A stretch of 64,000 bases of DNA from Firmicutes bacterium ADurb.Bin146 (GCA_002070475.1 MWDI01000017.1:147530-211529), one strand, 5' to 3'; shown: positions 52,501 to 62,489, counted from the stretch's first letter. Notes: a model not told the origin generated them from the letters alone. Program-made: numbers and translations.

Positions 52501-53632
52501 TATTTACTAGGGCGTTATATATTTCATCCCGAATAATTGTCCCGTTAATAATCTGATTGTCAGAAAATTCTGGAAAATCCAGCTTGAACGCATCATTTTT
52601 ATTTTGAAGAAGCATTGGTGAAAGCTTGAACCAGCCAAGCTTTAAAGCATATGCAAGTAGCATTTCTACATCGGTCATTCTAAAGATATTAAGGGTAATG
52701 AAGAATTTGTTTGCATCATTAACTAGCGAGATACTCTTTGTAAGACTTTTAGTAGCATTGTTTATAATAAGACTGTAATATGCTAATGAGCGATGTAAAT
52801 CATTTTTCGAGGATGGGCAGAATGTTTTTGCCGATATAATCATATCAAAAAGATGGGGATAACCATGACTTAACAGTATATTTGCGCAAGCATCTAAATA
52901 ATAGGCTAGCCTGTCAGCAAAAAGATAAAGCTGATTAATTCTTTCAGAACCGAAAGCCCGATTCAGCTGATTACGCTTTATGCTTACAAATGAGTCCAAA
53001 GTTTCGTCAGAAATGACTATCATCCTGGCTGCTATTTGTGCAGAAGGTGCTTCAGTAAGCAAAGCAGAGGAGATGAAACAATCTACATCCAATGATGCGG
53101 CTTTTTCCAAAGCCTGCTGATATATCAAGAAAGCTTTTGCAGATTGTTCAAATGGTATTCCTGCATCCAGCCTTCGTTTTGCAAGCCTCATTATATGCAG
53201 ATCTGAGTAGGAATATATTGTTCTTTGAGACTCGCTATGTTTTGAAATTATATTCAAATTTTTAAGGTAATCTATCTGGGCTTTATTTAATCCGGTAAGC
53301 TTTGAGGCTTCAGCAGAGGAATACTCCTTACCTGTATCCTTAAGATCAGCTTTATGAATAGCATCCATGAATTCCAGTTCAAAAGGATCAGCAGCATTAT
53401 CAAGCAGGCCTTTTATAACTGACAAAGGGTAATAATGCTCCTTTTGTAAGGACCGGATCATATTTACCCTTTGTGTGCAGTCTTTATTGTAGTAGGCCAT
53501 ATTCTTAGTAGTTTTGCATTCCGGCTGTATAAGGCCTTCTTTAACATAATATTTCAATGTAGTTATATTTGTGTTAGTAGCTTTAGCCAGTTGCGATATC
53601 TTGAGTAATTCCTTGTTCAGTTCATTTACCAT
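52493..53632 (-). CDS. MerR-family regulator with two helix-turn-helix domains
   Basis: 379 residues. One MerR DNA-binding domain lies near the N-terminus (KISQLAKATNTNITTLKYYVKEGLI) and a second helix-turn-helix at about 105-150 (SSAEASKLTGLNKAQIDYLKNLNII). A long helical C-terminal region follows (about 170-379) with no recognised ligand domain. It lies 27 bases after the Zn-dehydrogenase gene and may be the last gene of its operon, a likely regulator of it. It overlaps a pseudogene end on the other strand. Confidence 0.85.
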   Translation of the reverse strand: MVNELNKELLKISQLAKATNTNITTLKYYVKEGLIQPECKTTKNMAYYNKDCTQRVNMIRSLQKEHYYPLSVIKGLLDNAADPFELEFMDAIHKADLKDTGKEYSSAEASKLTGLNKAQIDYLKNLNIISKHSESQRTIYSYSDLHIMRLAKRRLDAGIPFEQSAKAFLIYQQALEKAASLDVDCFISSALLTEAPSAQIAARMIVISDETLDSFVSIKRNQLNRAFGSERINQLYLFADRLAYYLDACANILLSHGYPHLFDMIISAKTFCPSSKNDLHRSLAYYSLIINNATKSLTKSISLVNDANKFFITLNIFRMTDVEMLLAYALKLGWFKLSPMLLQNKNDAFKLDFPEFSDNQIINGTIIRDEIYNALVNIK

Positions 53633-53659
53633 AAACCATAGGCCTTTTCATTTATTATA

Positions 53660-54868
53660 CTAACAGTCTAACACAATTTTAATAACATCGGGAGGGTTTT
53701 CTAAAGCTAATCTCATCGCAGATTTATAGTCATCAAGTTTGAAATGATGTGTTACAAAACCTTCCGTCTTATATATGCCATCTCTTATCCATTCCTGGAC
53801 AAGATCAAAGGTATAAAGCTTTCGGTTATCCCATTCTTCCATTCCATGCGCGTCAACCCCGATCAGTTTGAGCTCATGCCACCATATAGGAGTCTCGTCT
53901 ATGGTGATAGATCTCATATGATGGCCAATTTTCATTAATGTGCCTCTTGGTCTTAACATCCTTAATGCTGTCGTATTAGACCAGTTACCTCCTATGCAAT
54001 CATAAATGCGGTCAAAACCTCCAAAGAACATTTTGTTGTTGTTCATACCGGTATAAACTTTGCTTGCGTTCGTAGCATCTGCAGCAGCCTGATATGGTTC
54101 TCCTTGAAGTATATGGTCTGCACCAAGCTTCAATGCGAACTGCTGCTTTGTTTTAACTCTCTCCAATACCCATATCTCACATTCCGGTTGTATGATTTTA
54201 ACAGCCTGAACCACTCCGAGTCCTATGGTTCCGCATCCCATGACAAGTATCTTTTCTCCTTTTTTAGGAGGATCAACCGTTACAGAGTGTACCGATACGC
54301 ATGTAGGCTCTATCATTACCGCTTGTTCATCAGTCAGCTCGTCAAATACTTTAGAAAGAGTATTTTCTGTTGCGATAAATGCGTCAGACCAGCCTGCACC
54401 TGTATCAGGAAGCTTATGAGGGCTTGGTTCGCCATAGTTAAGACAAAAGTTATAATTACCTTCTTCACAATACTTACATAGTGGTTGTATGTCCTTATTA
54501 TTGCATGAAGACATATATTCCCTTATAGTTACCCGGTCTCCGACTTTAAACTTAGTTACTTTTGAACCTATTTCTATTACTCTTCCGACATTTTCATGTC
54601 CCAGATAAGTCCTTTTTGCAGTCGGTATTGGTTCAAGCGCAGAATCAGTACCTGTTGTGGCTTTAAAGAAACTGATATCGGTTCCGCATAAGCCGCATGC
54701 GATATTTCTGACTCTTACCCAATTTTCTGTAGGAAGGGGAGGATCTGGAATATCTTTTTTATACTTTACAGCATTTAATCCGGTATAAAGCAATGGCTTC
54801 ATTATTTTCGCTGCTGCTTTTGTTGCTAATATTCTTGGTATATCTTTATCGAAAAATACTGTTTTCAT
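53660..54868 (-). CDS. Zinc-dependent medium-chain dehydrogenase
   Basis: 402 residues. Catalytic zinc ligands in ACGLCGTDISFF and LGHENVG. Structural zinc cysteines at C-x7-C-x2-C-x6-C (SCNNKDIQPLCKYCEEGNYNFC), an imperfect match to the usual spacing. Rossmann motif VMGCGTIGLGVVQAVK. It resembles polyol or threonine-type dehydrogenases. It is in the operon with split transketolase genes, so a sugar or polyol substrate is plausible; the substrate is unknown. The ATG follows GGAGACC. Confidence 0.85.
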   Translation of the reverse strand: MKTVFFDKDIPRILATKAAAKIMKPLLYTGLNAVKYKKDIPDPPLPTENWVRVRNIACGLCGTDISFFKATTGTDSALEPIPTAKRTYLGHENVGRVIEIGSKVTKFKVGDRVTIREYMSSCNNKDIQPLCKYCEEGNYNFCLNYGEPSPHKLPDTGAGWSDAFIATENTLSKVFDELTDEQAVMIEPTCVSVHSVTVDPPKKGEKILVMGCGTIGLGVVQAVKIIQPECEIWVLERVKTKQQFALKLGADHILQGEPYQAAADATNASKVYTGMNNNKMFFGGFDRIYDCIGGNWSNTTALRMLRPRGTLMKIGHHMRSITIDETPIWWHELKLIGVDAHGMEEWDNRKLYTFDLVQEWIRDGIYKTEGFVTHHFKLDDYKSAMRLALENPPDVIKIVLDC

Positions 54869-54880
54869 TTTTGGTCTCCT

Positions 54881-55675
54881 TTAAGTGAGCATAGCCTGCA
54901 AGACAGCCATGAAATCATTGAGCATGCATGCATATTCAGGGCTTCCTATCGTCTCAACATATCCTTTTTCAACACCTTCCACGAACTCCACTTGTTTTCC
55001 CAAAACCGCTATTGCACCGTCAACGCTGAGGAAGCGGAAATGAACGAACGGGAAGCGCCTTGTATAAATGCCATGTCCGGATTTCGTTTTTCCTGCTTTT
55101 ATTCTCAGATAACATGCTATGTAATCTGGTTTTCCTTCGTGTTCCACAGTAAACTGGTATATCCTGTCGGGTTGACGGCTGGTGAATTCTACCATTTCTG
55201 GCACTCCGAGTTTATTGTATGTGGACAATGCCCTGGTAATCATATAAAGGCTCATCTTTATTTTCAATGCTTTGCCTTCAAAATCCTTGGGATTGTTTTT
55301 AGGAGACATCTTCATAAGCCCCATAAGAAGGCCTAGCGTCTTTACAAGCAGTGAAGGATTTTTCAATGCTCCCTTAATTGCAGGCATTGCTAGTCCACCT
55401 GTCAAAAGAGCATTCATTTTCTGTACAGTTGGAAAAGTCAAGCTCAAATCGGGAGTTTCTGCAGCTCCCTGTACAATGTCAACTTTCCCTTCATTGAATA
55501 CCATATGACAGGCGAGTATGTCACCATTGTTTTTTGCTCCGAACTGAACGGTCTTTTTTACTTTTGAAAACATTTTTTTAAGTTTCGGATCATCATCCAG
55601 CAGGACCTGCATAACGGGGAATGCCGCGTTAAAGAACAGTTTCGCTGTTAATATATCCTTATCTAATGCGGTCAT
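54881..55675 (-). CDS. SCP2-like protein
   Basis: 264 residues. The N-terminal half (about 25-120) reads like the SCP2 lipid-binding fold (VVFNEGKVDIVQGAAETPDLSLTF ... MNALLTGGLA). The C-terminal part is unrecognised (TRRFPFVHFRFLSVDGAIAVLGKQ). The signal suggests a small hydrophobic ligand, but no active site is visible. It lies 12 bases after the transketolase C-subunit gene and 12 before the dehydrogenase gene, in the same operon, and may serve as a carrier or scaffold. Confidence 0.7.
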   Translation of the reverse strand: MTALDKDILTAKLFFNAAFPVMQVLLDDDPKLKKMFSKVKKTVQFGAKNNGDILACHMVFNEGKVDIVQGAAETPDLSLTFPTVQKMNALLTGGLAMPAIKGALKNPSLLVKTLGLLMGLMKMSPKNNPKDFEGKALKIKMSLYMITRALSTYNKLGVPEMVEFTSRQPDRIYQFTVEHEGKPDYIACYLRIKAGKTKSGHGIYTRRFPFVHFRFLSVDGAIAVLGKQVEFVEGVEKGYVETIGSPEYACMLNDFMAVLQAMLT

Positions 55676-55687
55676 TTGTATACCCCC

Positions 55688-56701
55688 TTATTCATCTTCC
55701 CAATTTTCATCAGCCTCAAATTCCATACCCATCATTGATCTTACCTGATCAATTATTCCATTGGCATCCAGCCCGTAATGAGAGTAAAGATCCTCCGCAT
55801 AGCCTATTGTCGCATATTCATCGTATATGCCATGCTTTTTAAATACGCATCCTTTTCCGCTTTTAGCTATTACCGAAGCTACTGAATCACCAAGCCCTCC
55901 TATAACATTATGCTCTTCGACAGTAAGTATCCTGCGGGTATTCTTTACAGATTCAATTATGGCTTCTTCATCAATCGGTTTTATTGTATGCATGTTAATA
56001 ACCCTTACTGATAAACCATCTTGTTCCTTAAGCGTTTTAGCCGCCTGGATTGACTGCAGTACAGCTATGCCGCAAGCAATAATCGTAAAATCAGTACCTT
56101 CATGCATAGTTATCGCTTTGCCTATCTTGTAATCATAATCCTCATTTTCATAAACTGGAGGTTCAAATCCTCTTCCGATTCTTATGTATACAGGACCATT
56201 TATATCCACGCATGCTCTTACTGCTTTTGAAGTCTCTATACCGTCAGCAGGGCATATGACAGTCATGTTAGCTATGGATTTCATAATAGCTAAATCTTCA
56301 GTACAGTGGTGAGTAGTACCTGCATGGCCGAATGATATGCCTGCATGAGTAGCTATTATCTTGACTGGCAGATTCTGATATGCGATATCCGTACGTACCT
56401 GCTCACCAGCCCTCATGCTAGCAAAGACCGCCATTGTCGATGCGAAGGGTATCAGTCCTGCTTTTGCAAGGCCTGCTGCGACACCCATCATATTCTGTTC
56501 AGCGATTCCTACATTAAAAAATCTTTCAGGGAAAGCTTTTTCGAAATGCACGATTGCGGTTGTTTTTGATAAATCCGCAGTCACACCTACTATTTTTTCA
56601 TTTGTCTTGCCCATTTGTGCAAGCGTGCGGCCATATATTTCACGGGCTGTCATGGTAGCCGCATCATAAGCTGTCCAATTAGTACCTGTTACCGCTGTCA
56701 T
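55688..56701 (-). CDS. Transketolase, C-terminal subunit
   Basis: 337 residues of the pyrimidine-binding and C-terminal halves of a split transketolase. NVGIAEQNMMGVAAGLAKAG and ATHAGISFGHAGTTHHCTEDLA hold the TPP and substrate residues. With the N-subunit (56703-57545) it forms one two-carbon transfer enzyme using TPP. The ATG is one base before the N-subunit stop. Whether it acts on pentose phosphates or another ketose is open; the neighbours suggest a catabolic polyol or sugar. Confidence 0.92.
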   Translation of the reverse strand: MTAVTGTNWTAYDAATMTAREIYGRTLAQMGKTNEKIVGVTADLSKTTAIVHFEKAFPERFFNVGIAEQNMMGVAAGLAKAGLIPFASTMAVFASMRAGEQVRTDIAYQNLPVKIIATHAGISFGHAGTTHHCTEDLAIMKSIANMTVICPADGIETSKAVRACVDINGPVYIRIGRGFEPPVYENEDYDYKIGKAITMHEGTDFTIIACGIAVLQSIQAAKTLKEQDGLSVRVINMHTIKPIDEEAIIESVKNTRRILTVEEHNVIGGLGDSVASVIAKSGKGCVFKKHGIYDEYATIGYAEDLYSHYGLDANGIIDQVRSMMGMEFEADENWEDE

Positions 56702-56702
56702 A

Positions 56703-57545
56703 TTACATACCTCCCATTGATCTTAGTATTGATTCCTTAGCCTTTTTACATACCTCGGAATCTGCAGATGCGTAATGGTAGACTACATTGTTTTCCATAA
56801 AATCCACACCTTTTCCCTTAACTGTATTTGCCAGGATCATGACAGGTTTTTCTGTTGCAGACCATGCTTTATCAAATGCTTGCGTCAGCTGCGAGTAATC
56901 ATGGCCGTCAATTTCTAAAACCTCAAATCCGAAAGCTTTCCACTTATCTGCAAAGGGTTCCAAAGACATGACATCCTCTGTTTTTCCGTCTATCATGAGC
57001 CTGTTGCGGTCTACTACCGTTATTACATTCGTAAGTTTGAAATGCGATATCGACATAGCAGCCTCCCATACAGAGCCTTCACAACATTCACCGTCACCTA
57101 ACAAGCACACGGTCTTATATGATTTTTTTAGATATCTTGCACCTAAACCGAGCCCGGCAGCGATGGACAATCCATGGCCTAAGGAACCTGAAGACACATC
57201 ACATCCTATAACCTTATTGGAATCCGGATGCATTGCAAAAGGACTTCCAAAATGATTGAAAGTCCTTAGTTCGTCTTCTGCAAAATATCCCTTTTTAGCT
57301 AAAACCGGTATGAATCCGGCTGCAGCATGTCCCTTTGAAAGGATAAATCTGTCTCTATCCTCCCAACAAGGATTCATCGGGTCCACTTTCAAGTACTTGA
57401 AATACAGAATCGTCAGGATATCCGCACAGCTTAGCGAACCTCCTATATGCGAACCTCCAGACCATTCCATGACATCCACGATCTTAAGGCGTAATTCACA
57501 TGCCGTCTTTTCCAGCATTTGCCTTTCTTCTTGTGTAATTGGCAT
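56703..57545 (-). CDS. Transketolase, N-terminal subunit
   Basis: 280 residues carrying the TPP-diphosphate binding half: LSKGHAAAGF, DVSSGSLGHGLSIAAGLGLG and the GDGECCEGSVWEAAMSISHFKLTNVITVVDRN TPP motif (GDGE). AAGGAGGAAACC precedes the ATG. It is the first gene of the operon, with promoter 57607-57634 and palindrome 57584-57599 in the leader. Confidence 0.93.
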   Translation of the reverse strand: MPITQEERQMLEKTACELRLKIVDVMEWSGGSHIGGSLSCADILTILYFKYLKVDPMNPCWEDRDRFILSKGHAAAGFIPVLAKKGYFAEDELRTFNHFGSPFAMHPDSNKVIGCDVSSGSLGHGLSIAAGLGLGARYLKKSYKTVCLLGDGECCEGSVWEAAMSISHFKLTNVITVVDRNRLMIDGKTEDVMSLEPFADKWKAFGFEVLEIDGHDYSQLTQAFDKAWSATEKPVMILANTVKGKGVDFMENNVVYHYASADSEVCKKAKESILRSMGGM

Positions 57546-57583
57546 TTGGTTTCCTCCTTATTCTGTTATGCATATTTTCATAA

Positions 57584-57599
57584 AGTAGCGAGTGCTACT
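57584..57599. promoter_or_regulatory. Palindromic candidate operator in the transketolase leader
   Basis: AGTAGC-GAGT-GCTACT (57584-57599), an inverted repeat with a 4-base spacer between the -10 box and the transketolase start. It is a plausible repressor site, perhaps for the MerR-type regulator of the operon. Confidence 0.5.
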
Positions 57600-57606
57600 A
57601 TCTACT

Positions 57607-57634
57607 ATTATATATCCTTTGGAATTAAAATCAA
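57607..57634 (-). promoter_or_regulatory. Promoter of the transketolase operon
   Basis: Minus-strand TTGATT (57629-57634), 16-base spacer, TATAAT (57607-57612). Confidence 0.7.
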
Positions 57635-57779
57635 CACTAATTGTATACATATAACCAATTTATATTGGCTTTAAATCCATTTATCCTTAAATTGATACAA
57701 AAACAAGATATTATGATAATATATGATTGTCTATATCATTAATAATGAAGTACATTCCATACATAAGCGGGGGTAAATT

Positions 57780-59519
57780 ATGAAAAGGAAAGATACTTAT
57801 AGTAATCGCTCATTTAAAAAATTTCTTGCTAACATAAAAGGTAGAGCGTTATGGATAACAGTGGTTTATCTCGTTATAGGTTCTGCTTGGATAATCATAT
57901 CTGACCTGCTATCTAAGGCTATATACAAGGATTCATCAGATTTGGTGCTTGTGAGCATAATTAAAGGATTAATTTATGTATTAGTGACAGGTGCAATCAT
58001 TTTTAGAATGATATATAAAGCGCTGAGTGAAGTACATCAGGCTAAACAGGAAACAGATATCGTGAATCATGAGCTTATGAAATCCAATGAAGAATATAAG
58101 CGTCTTTATGTGGAATATATGAACAAACAATTATTGCTTAAATCGCTTATAAACACTATACCTGACCATATCTTTTGCAAAGACAGAGAATTCAGGTATA
58201 TAAGCTGTAACCAAGCTTTTGCTGAATTTTACGGCAAAAAAGAACAAGATTTCATATCAAAGGATGATTATGAGATATTTGGAAAAGAAATTGCTGATAA
58301 GCTTCGAAAAAGTGATTATGAAGTTATTATTAAGCAAGAAGAAACGAGGACAGAACTGGAGTTAACAGACCATGCAGGAAGATCATATATTAAAGAAGCG
58401 ATAATAACACCATATTATGATGCAAACAGATACTGTATAGGATTGATAGGTGTAGCAAGAGATATTACAGAACGTAAAAAGAAGGAAGAGGAAGTTATTT
58501 ATCTTAGCCAGCATGATATATTAACCGGTTTATACAACAGGCTTTATTTGGAGAATATATATGAACAGATAGATAATCAAGAAAACCTTCCAATATCAAT
58601 AATAATTGGAGATATAAATGGTTTAAAGATAATAAATGATTCTCTTGGTCATATGTATGGTGATAAAGCCATTAAGGATATTGCGGAAATACTTAAGAAG
58701 TGCTGTTCAGACAATACGATAATAGCACGTACCGGTGGGGATGAATTTATGCTTGTGCTACCTAATACCGAAAACAGACAAGCTTACAGCCTTATAAAAA
58801 AAATAGAAGCAGAATGCAATATTTACCTTGAGAATAAAAGTAACAGTTTTTATGTCACTATATCATTAGGATGTGCAACAAAAAATGTTATTGAAGAGAG
58901 CATCATCAAGGTTATCCAGCAAGCAGAAGAAAATATGTATAGGCAGAAGATATTTGAGTATAAAAGCCAGCATAGCGCAATACTCACATCAATAAAAAAA
59001 GCGATGTTTGAGAAAAGTTGTGAAACAGAAGCACATTCAGAAAGAATGGCAGTATTATCAAAAAAGATTGGTGAACATATAGGCTTATCCCAAGAAGAGA
59101 TAACAGCACTGGAACTATTATCAAATCTTCATGATATCGGAAAGATAAGTATAGATGAAGGTATTCTTACCAAACCTGGAAAGCTTAATGAAGAAGAATG
59201 GGAACAAATAAAAAAGCATCCTGAGGTAGGTTATCGTATAGCTCAAACAGCCCCAGATCTAATGCATATATCAGAATTTATACTGTCACATCATGAAAGA
59301 TGGGATGGGTTAGGCTATCCTCAAGGATTGAAAGGCAAAGAAATACCTCTTTTGTCAAGAATAATTGCAATTGTTGATTCTTATGATGCAATGACACAGG
59401 ACAGGCCATACAGTAGAGCAAAAACTGCCAAGGAAGCAAAAAAAGAGATACTTGATAATGCCGGAACTCAGTTTGATCCTGTTCTAGCTAAGCTGTTTGT
59501 CGAAAAAGTATTGTCCTGA
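57780..59519 (+). CDS. PAS-GGDEF-HD-GYP cyclic-di-GMP protein
   Basis: 579 residues. Two transmembrane helices (about 23-44 and 55-80), a PAS domain (about 115-235), a GGDEF domain with intact TGGDEF (GGDEF 319-323), and an HD-GYP domain (about 400-579, with LHDIGK and HHERWDGLGYP). Both making and breaking of c-di-GMP are possible, since both active sites look complete. No RxxD inhibitory site is seen just before GGDEF. It is followed by an EAL protein gene on the same strand, 128 bases away. Confidence 0.92.
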   Translation: MKRKDTYSNRSFKKFLANIKGRALWITVVYLVIGSAWIIISDLLSKAIYKDSSDLVLVSIIKGLIYVLVTGAIIFRMIYKALSEVHQAKQETDIVNHELMKSNEEYKRLYVEYMNKQLLLKSLINTIPDHIFCKDREFRYISCNQAFAEFYGKKEQDFISKDDYEIFGKEIADKLRKSDYEVIIKQEETRTELELTDHAGRSYIKEAIITPYYDANRYCIGLIGVARDITERKKKEEEVIYLSQHDILTGLYNRLYLENIYEQIDNQENLPISIIIGDINGLKIINDSLGHMYGDKAIKDIAEILKKCCSDNTIIARTGGDEFMLVLPNTENRQAYSLIKKIEAECNIYLENKSNSFYVTISLGCATKNVIEESIIKVIQQAEENMYRQKIFEYKSQHSAILTSIKKAMFEKSCETEAHSERMAVLSKKIGEHIGLSQEEITALELLSNLHDIGKISIDEGILTKPGKLNEEEWEQIKKHPEVGYRIAQTAPDLMHISEFILSHHERWDGLGYPQGLKGKEIPLLSRIIAIVDSYDAMTQDRPYSRAKTAKEAKKEILDNAGTQFDPVLAKLFVEKVLS

Positions 59520-59647
59520 TTTAAAAAAGAAAGAAGAGAAATTCACAAGTATATACACCAAAATCAATTCAATAAATCCTTTTTATTGTTTGCAGCATAT
59601 TTAGATGATATAGTAATTAATAAAGTGAATATGATTAGGATATTTAA

Positions 59648-62428
59648 ATGAATAATGAAGTTGGCAAAACTGGTACATATATAACTAAAAAAACTAAATA
59701 TTTTCTTTTCGTCATGTCCATAATAGTGATAGTATTGATTAGTGTGATGTTTTGCATAAAAGTAATAAAAGAGTCAGCTGATGAACGCGTGGAACTAACT
59801 GAAAACATAGCTCATGTGCTGTCTGTTGGTATACCTTATGAAGTATTTGAAACATATAGTCAGGACAAATCTTTTTTATCAGATTCTCTGTATATGGAAG
59901 TAAAACAGAATTTGGAATCATATGCTTCTCAAAATGACGAAGTTAGAAGCATAGCCGTTTATTATGTGAATGAAAATGTATTACACGAATTCATTCAAGC
60001 TGGTAGTATGCCAGAACCTGCTGACTATGATACCTATAAGAAGGTTATGGAACAGAGTATTGAAAAACAAAGTGATTCATCATATATTCCAGAATTTTCT
60101 AAAATCGGTAAAAGCAGTTCTTATACATCCACTATTATAAAAGACAGCAGATCGGAAAAAGTAATTGGTATGCTAATAATAGAAATGACTACACATTCTT
60201 TGTTTACTATAATGTTGGAACGACTGCTGCTAACAATATTTATTTCCGTTTTTATTCTTTCGGTTTTTATCGGAATAGCAATTGTGCAAAACAAAAACAG
60301 AATGTTGTTAGATGAAAAGAAAAGACTTACAGAATCTGTAAAAGCATTGAATGTAGGTGAAATGCTTTTTAGAGGTATTATCCAACAGGCTGTTATAGGT
60401 ATATCCATAAATAGTGCAAATAAGGATTTTGTGCTAGAAACGGATTTGTTGGGTGTAAATAAAGCATATGAAAGAATAACCGGTTATACAAAAGAACAGC
60501 TTATGAGTAAAAAGTGGACGGATCTTACTCATGAGGATTTTCAAGAAAAAGAAAAAGAATTGATGCAGTCGCTTTTGAAAGGTGAAATAAAGAGTTATCA
60601 GATTGAGAAGAAGATAGTAAGGGCTGATGGAATTATTAAGTGGGTAAATGTAATTGTATCAGGATTGTATCTTGGCAGTAAGGCAAATCAGAAATATTTA
60701 CGTATAGTCGAAGATATAGACGCAAGGAAAAAAATGGAGCTTTCTCTGATTGAAAATGAAAAGGACAAATCCATCCTAATATCAAATATGCCTGGCATGG
60801 CATTTAGAACTAGAAAAGATATGGCATTGGTAATGGAATTTGTTTCATCAGGTTGTTATGAGCTTACAGGTTATCCTGCAGATAGGTTTACAGGAGACAA
60901 TAGTATATCCTACGAACAGATAATTGATAATAAATATGTCGACTATGTAACAAGCAAACGGAAACAGGCAATTATAAATAAATCAAAATACAGTGTTGAG
61001 TATGAGATACTTACTGCATCAAAAGAAAGCAAATGGGTATACGAACAAGGAGTGGGCATATATGGCCCAATCGGTGAAATGATATATATTGAAGGATTGA
61101 TTATTGATATAGATAAAAGCAAAAAGAAAGAGCTAGAGTTAAGATATTTGAATGATCATAATCCTCTGACTGGATTATACAGTAAAAGTTATTTTCACGA
61201 TATTTTAAACAGGGAAGTGGAAGATGGGATAGCAGGAAGCAAAGCGGCTATGCTTATTAATATCCGCAACTTCAGTCTGCTAAACACGATATATGGTTAT
61301 GAATATTCAGAAGAAATTATTAAGGAGCTTTCAACGCAGTTAAGGATAATATGTTTAGGAAAGTACCAGATATTCCATATTTCAATAGACAGGTTCATAA
61401 TATACATAAAAGCATATGAAGACAAACAAGCTCTTATAGGTATCTGCAATAAGATATCATCAATGATATACAGAATATTTATAACAAAAATTGTAGGCGG
61501 GAATATGGGAATATACGAATTTGATTGTTATATGACTGATGTAGATATAATTATCCGGAATGCTTCAATTGCAGCAGAAAATGCAGATTCTTCACGCAGT
61601 TTCGCATATATGTTTTTTGATGCTGATATGGAAAAGAAAATCATCAGGAAATCTATTATAGAAAAAGAGCTTACAAAGATATCTTACTCAGATGAAGAAG
61701 ACAGGCTATATGTTATGTTCCAACCGATAATAAGTTTACAAGATGGTAAAATAGATGGATTTGAAGCTCTTGCAAGATTTAATTCAGAAAGTCTAGGTAA
61801 TATTCCTCCAAGCGAATTTATTCCTATAGCAGAGGAAAAACATCTTATAGTTGCCTTAGGTAAAAAGATAATGAGACTTGCTTTGGCATTTATTAAGCAA
61901 TTGGAATCAGATGGTTTTGATAAAATTTATGTGTCGGTTAACATATCTGCCATACAGCTGCTAAGGGATGAGTTTGTTAATGATATTATAGACAGGGTGT
62001 ATGAATATTCAATTAAACCAGAGAATTTAGTACTGGAAATTACAGAATCTGTTCTGGCTGAAAATTATATAGAAATAAATGAAAAACTTTCTTTGTTACA
62101 GAAAGAAGGTTTTAAAATTGCTATTGATGATTTTGGTACCGGTTATTCCTCCTTAGCAAGAGAAAGCGAACTAAATGTGAATTATATAAAAATCGATAAA
62201 TATTTTATGGATAAACTACTTGTTGTTGATGAAGAGTATGCAGTGACATCAGAAATAATATCAATGTCTCATAAATTAGGACATTATGTTGTTGCAGAAG
62301 GTGTCGAGCATGCTTGTCAAAAAGAATATCTTAGAAAATATGGATGTGATTATTTTCAAGGATATCTATTTTCAAAACCCCTTTCAAAGAAAGATGCAAT
62401 CCTTTTAATCAAAAAAAATCACCTCTGA
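59648..62428 (+). CDS. Degenerate-GGDEF/EAL phosphodiesterase with PAS domains
   Basis: 926 residues. Two transmembrane helices (about 19-40 and 192-212) flank an extracytoplasmic sensor, followed by two PAS domains (about 245-355 and 365-475), a GGDEF-like domain whose motif is lost (SIDRF in its place), and an EAL domain (about 665-915) with EALARF, EITESVL, IDDFGTGYSS, KIDKYF and VAEGVEH in place. It is predicted to hydrolyse c-di-GMP. The stop codon lies within a terminator hairpin for the convergent gene (62419-62453). Confidence 0.92.
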   Translation: MNNEVGKTGTYITKKTKYFLFVMSIIVIVLISVMFCIKVIKESADERVELTENIAHVLSVGIPYEVFETYSQDKSFLSDSLYMEVKQNLESYASQNDEVRSIAVYYVNENVLHEFIQAGSMPEPADYDTYKKVMEQSIEKQSDSSYIPEFSKIGKSSSYTSTIIKDSRSEKVIGMLIIEMTTHSLFTIMLERLLLTIFISVFILSVFIGIAIVQNKNRMLLDEKKRLTESVKALNVGEMLFRGIIQQAVIGISINSANKDFVLETDLLGVNKAYERITGYTKEQLMSKKWTDLTHEDFQEKEKELMQSLLKGEIKSYQIEKKIVRADGIIKWVNVIVSGLYLGSKANQKYLRIVEDIDARKKMELSLIENEKDKSILISNMPGMAFRTRKDMALVMEFVSSGCYELTGYPADRFTGDNSISYEQIIDNKYVDYVTSKRKQAIINKSKYSVEYEILTASKESKWVYEQGVGIYGPIGEMIYIEGLIIDIDKSKKKELELRYLNDHNPLTGLYSKSYFHDILNREVEDGIAGSKAAMLINIRNFSLLNTIYGYEYSEEIIKELSTQLRIICLGKYQIFHISIDRFIIYIKAYEDKQALIGICNKISSMIYRIFITKIVGGNMGIYEFDCYMTDVDIIIRNASIAAENADSSRSFAYMFFDADMEKKIIRKSIIEKELTKISYSDEEDRLYVMFQPIISLQDGKIDGFEALARFNSESLGNIPPSEFIPIAEEKHLIVALGKKIMRLALAFIKQLESDGFDKIYVSVNISAIQLLRDEFVNDIIDRVYEYSIKPENLVLEITESVLAENYIEINEKLSLLQKEGFKIAIDDFGTGYSSLARESELNVNYIKIDKYFMDKLLVVDEEYAVTSEIISMSHKLGHYVVAEGVEHACQKEYLRKYGCDYFQGYLFSKPLSKKDAILLIKKNHL

Positions 62429-62453
62429 TGCATATACCGCAATCAAGAGGTGA
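62411..62453 (-). terminator. Terminator of the DUF4332 gene overlapping the EAL gene stop
   Basis: Stem TCACCTCT / AGAGGTGA (62419-62426 and 62446-62453); on the minus strand it is followed by eight Ts (A-run 62411-62418). The EAL gene stop TGA (62426-62428) lies within it. Confidence 0.7.
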
Positions 62454-62489
62454 GTTTCTTAATAATGATTTTTATTATTTATTATCAGA

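Noticed and set aside
57656..57779. Promoter or riboswitch of the GGDEF/HD-GYP gene
   Set aside because: TTGATA and several AT-rich -10-like boxes are present, but no spacing is convincing, and I see no c-di-GMP riboswitch fold.
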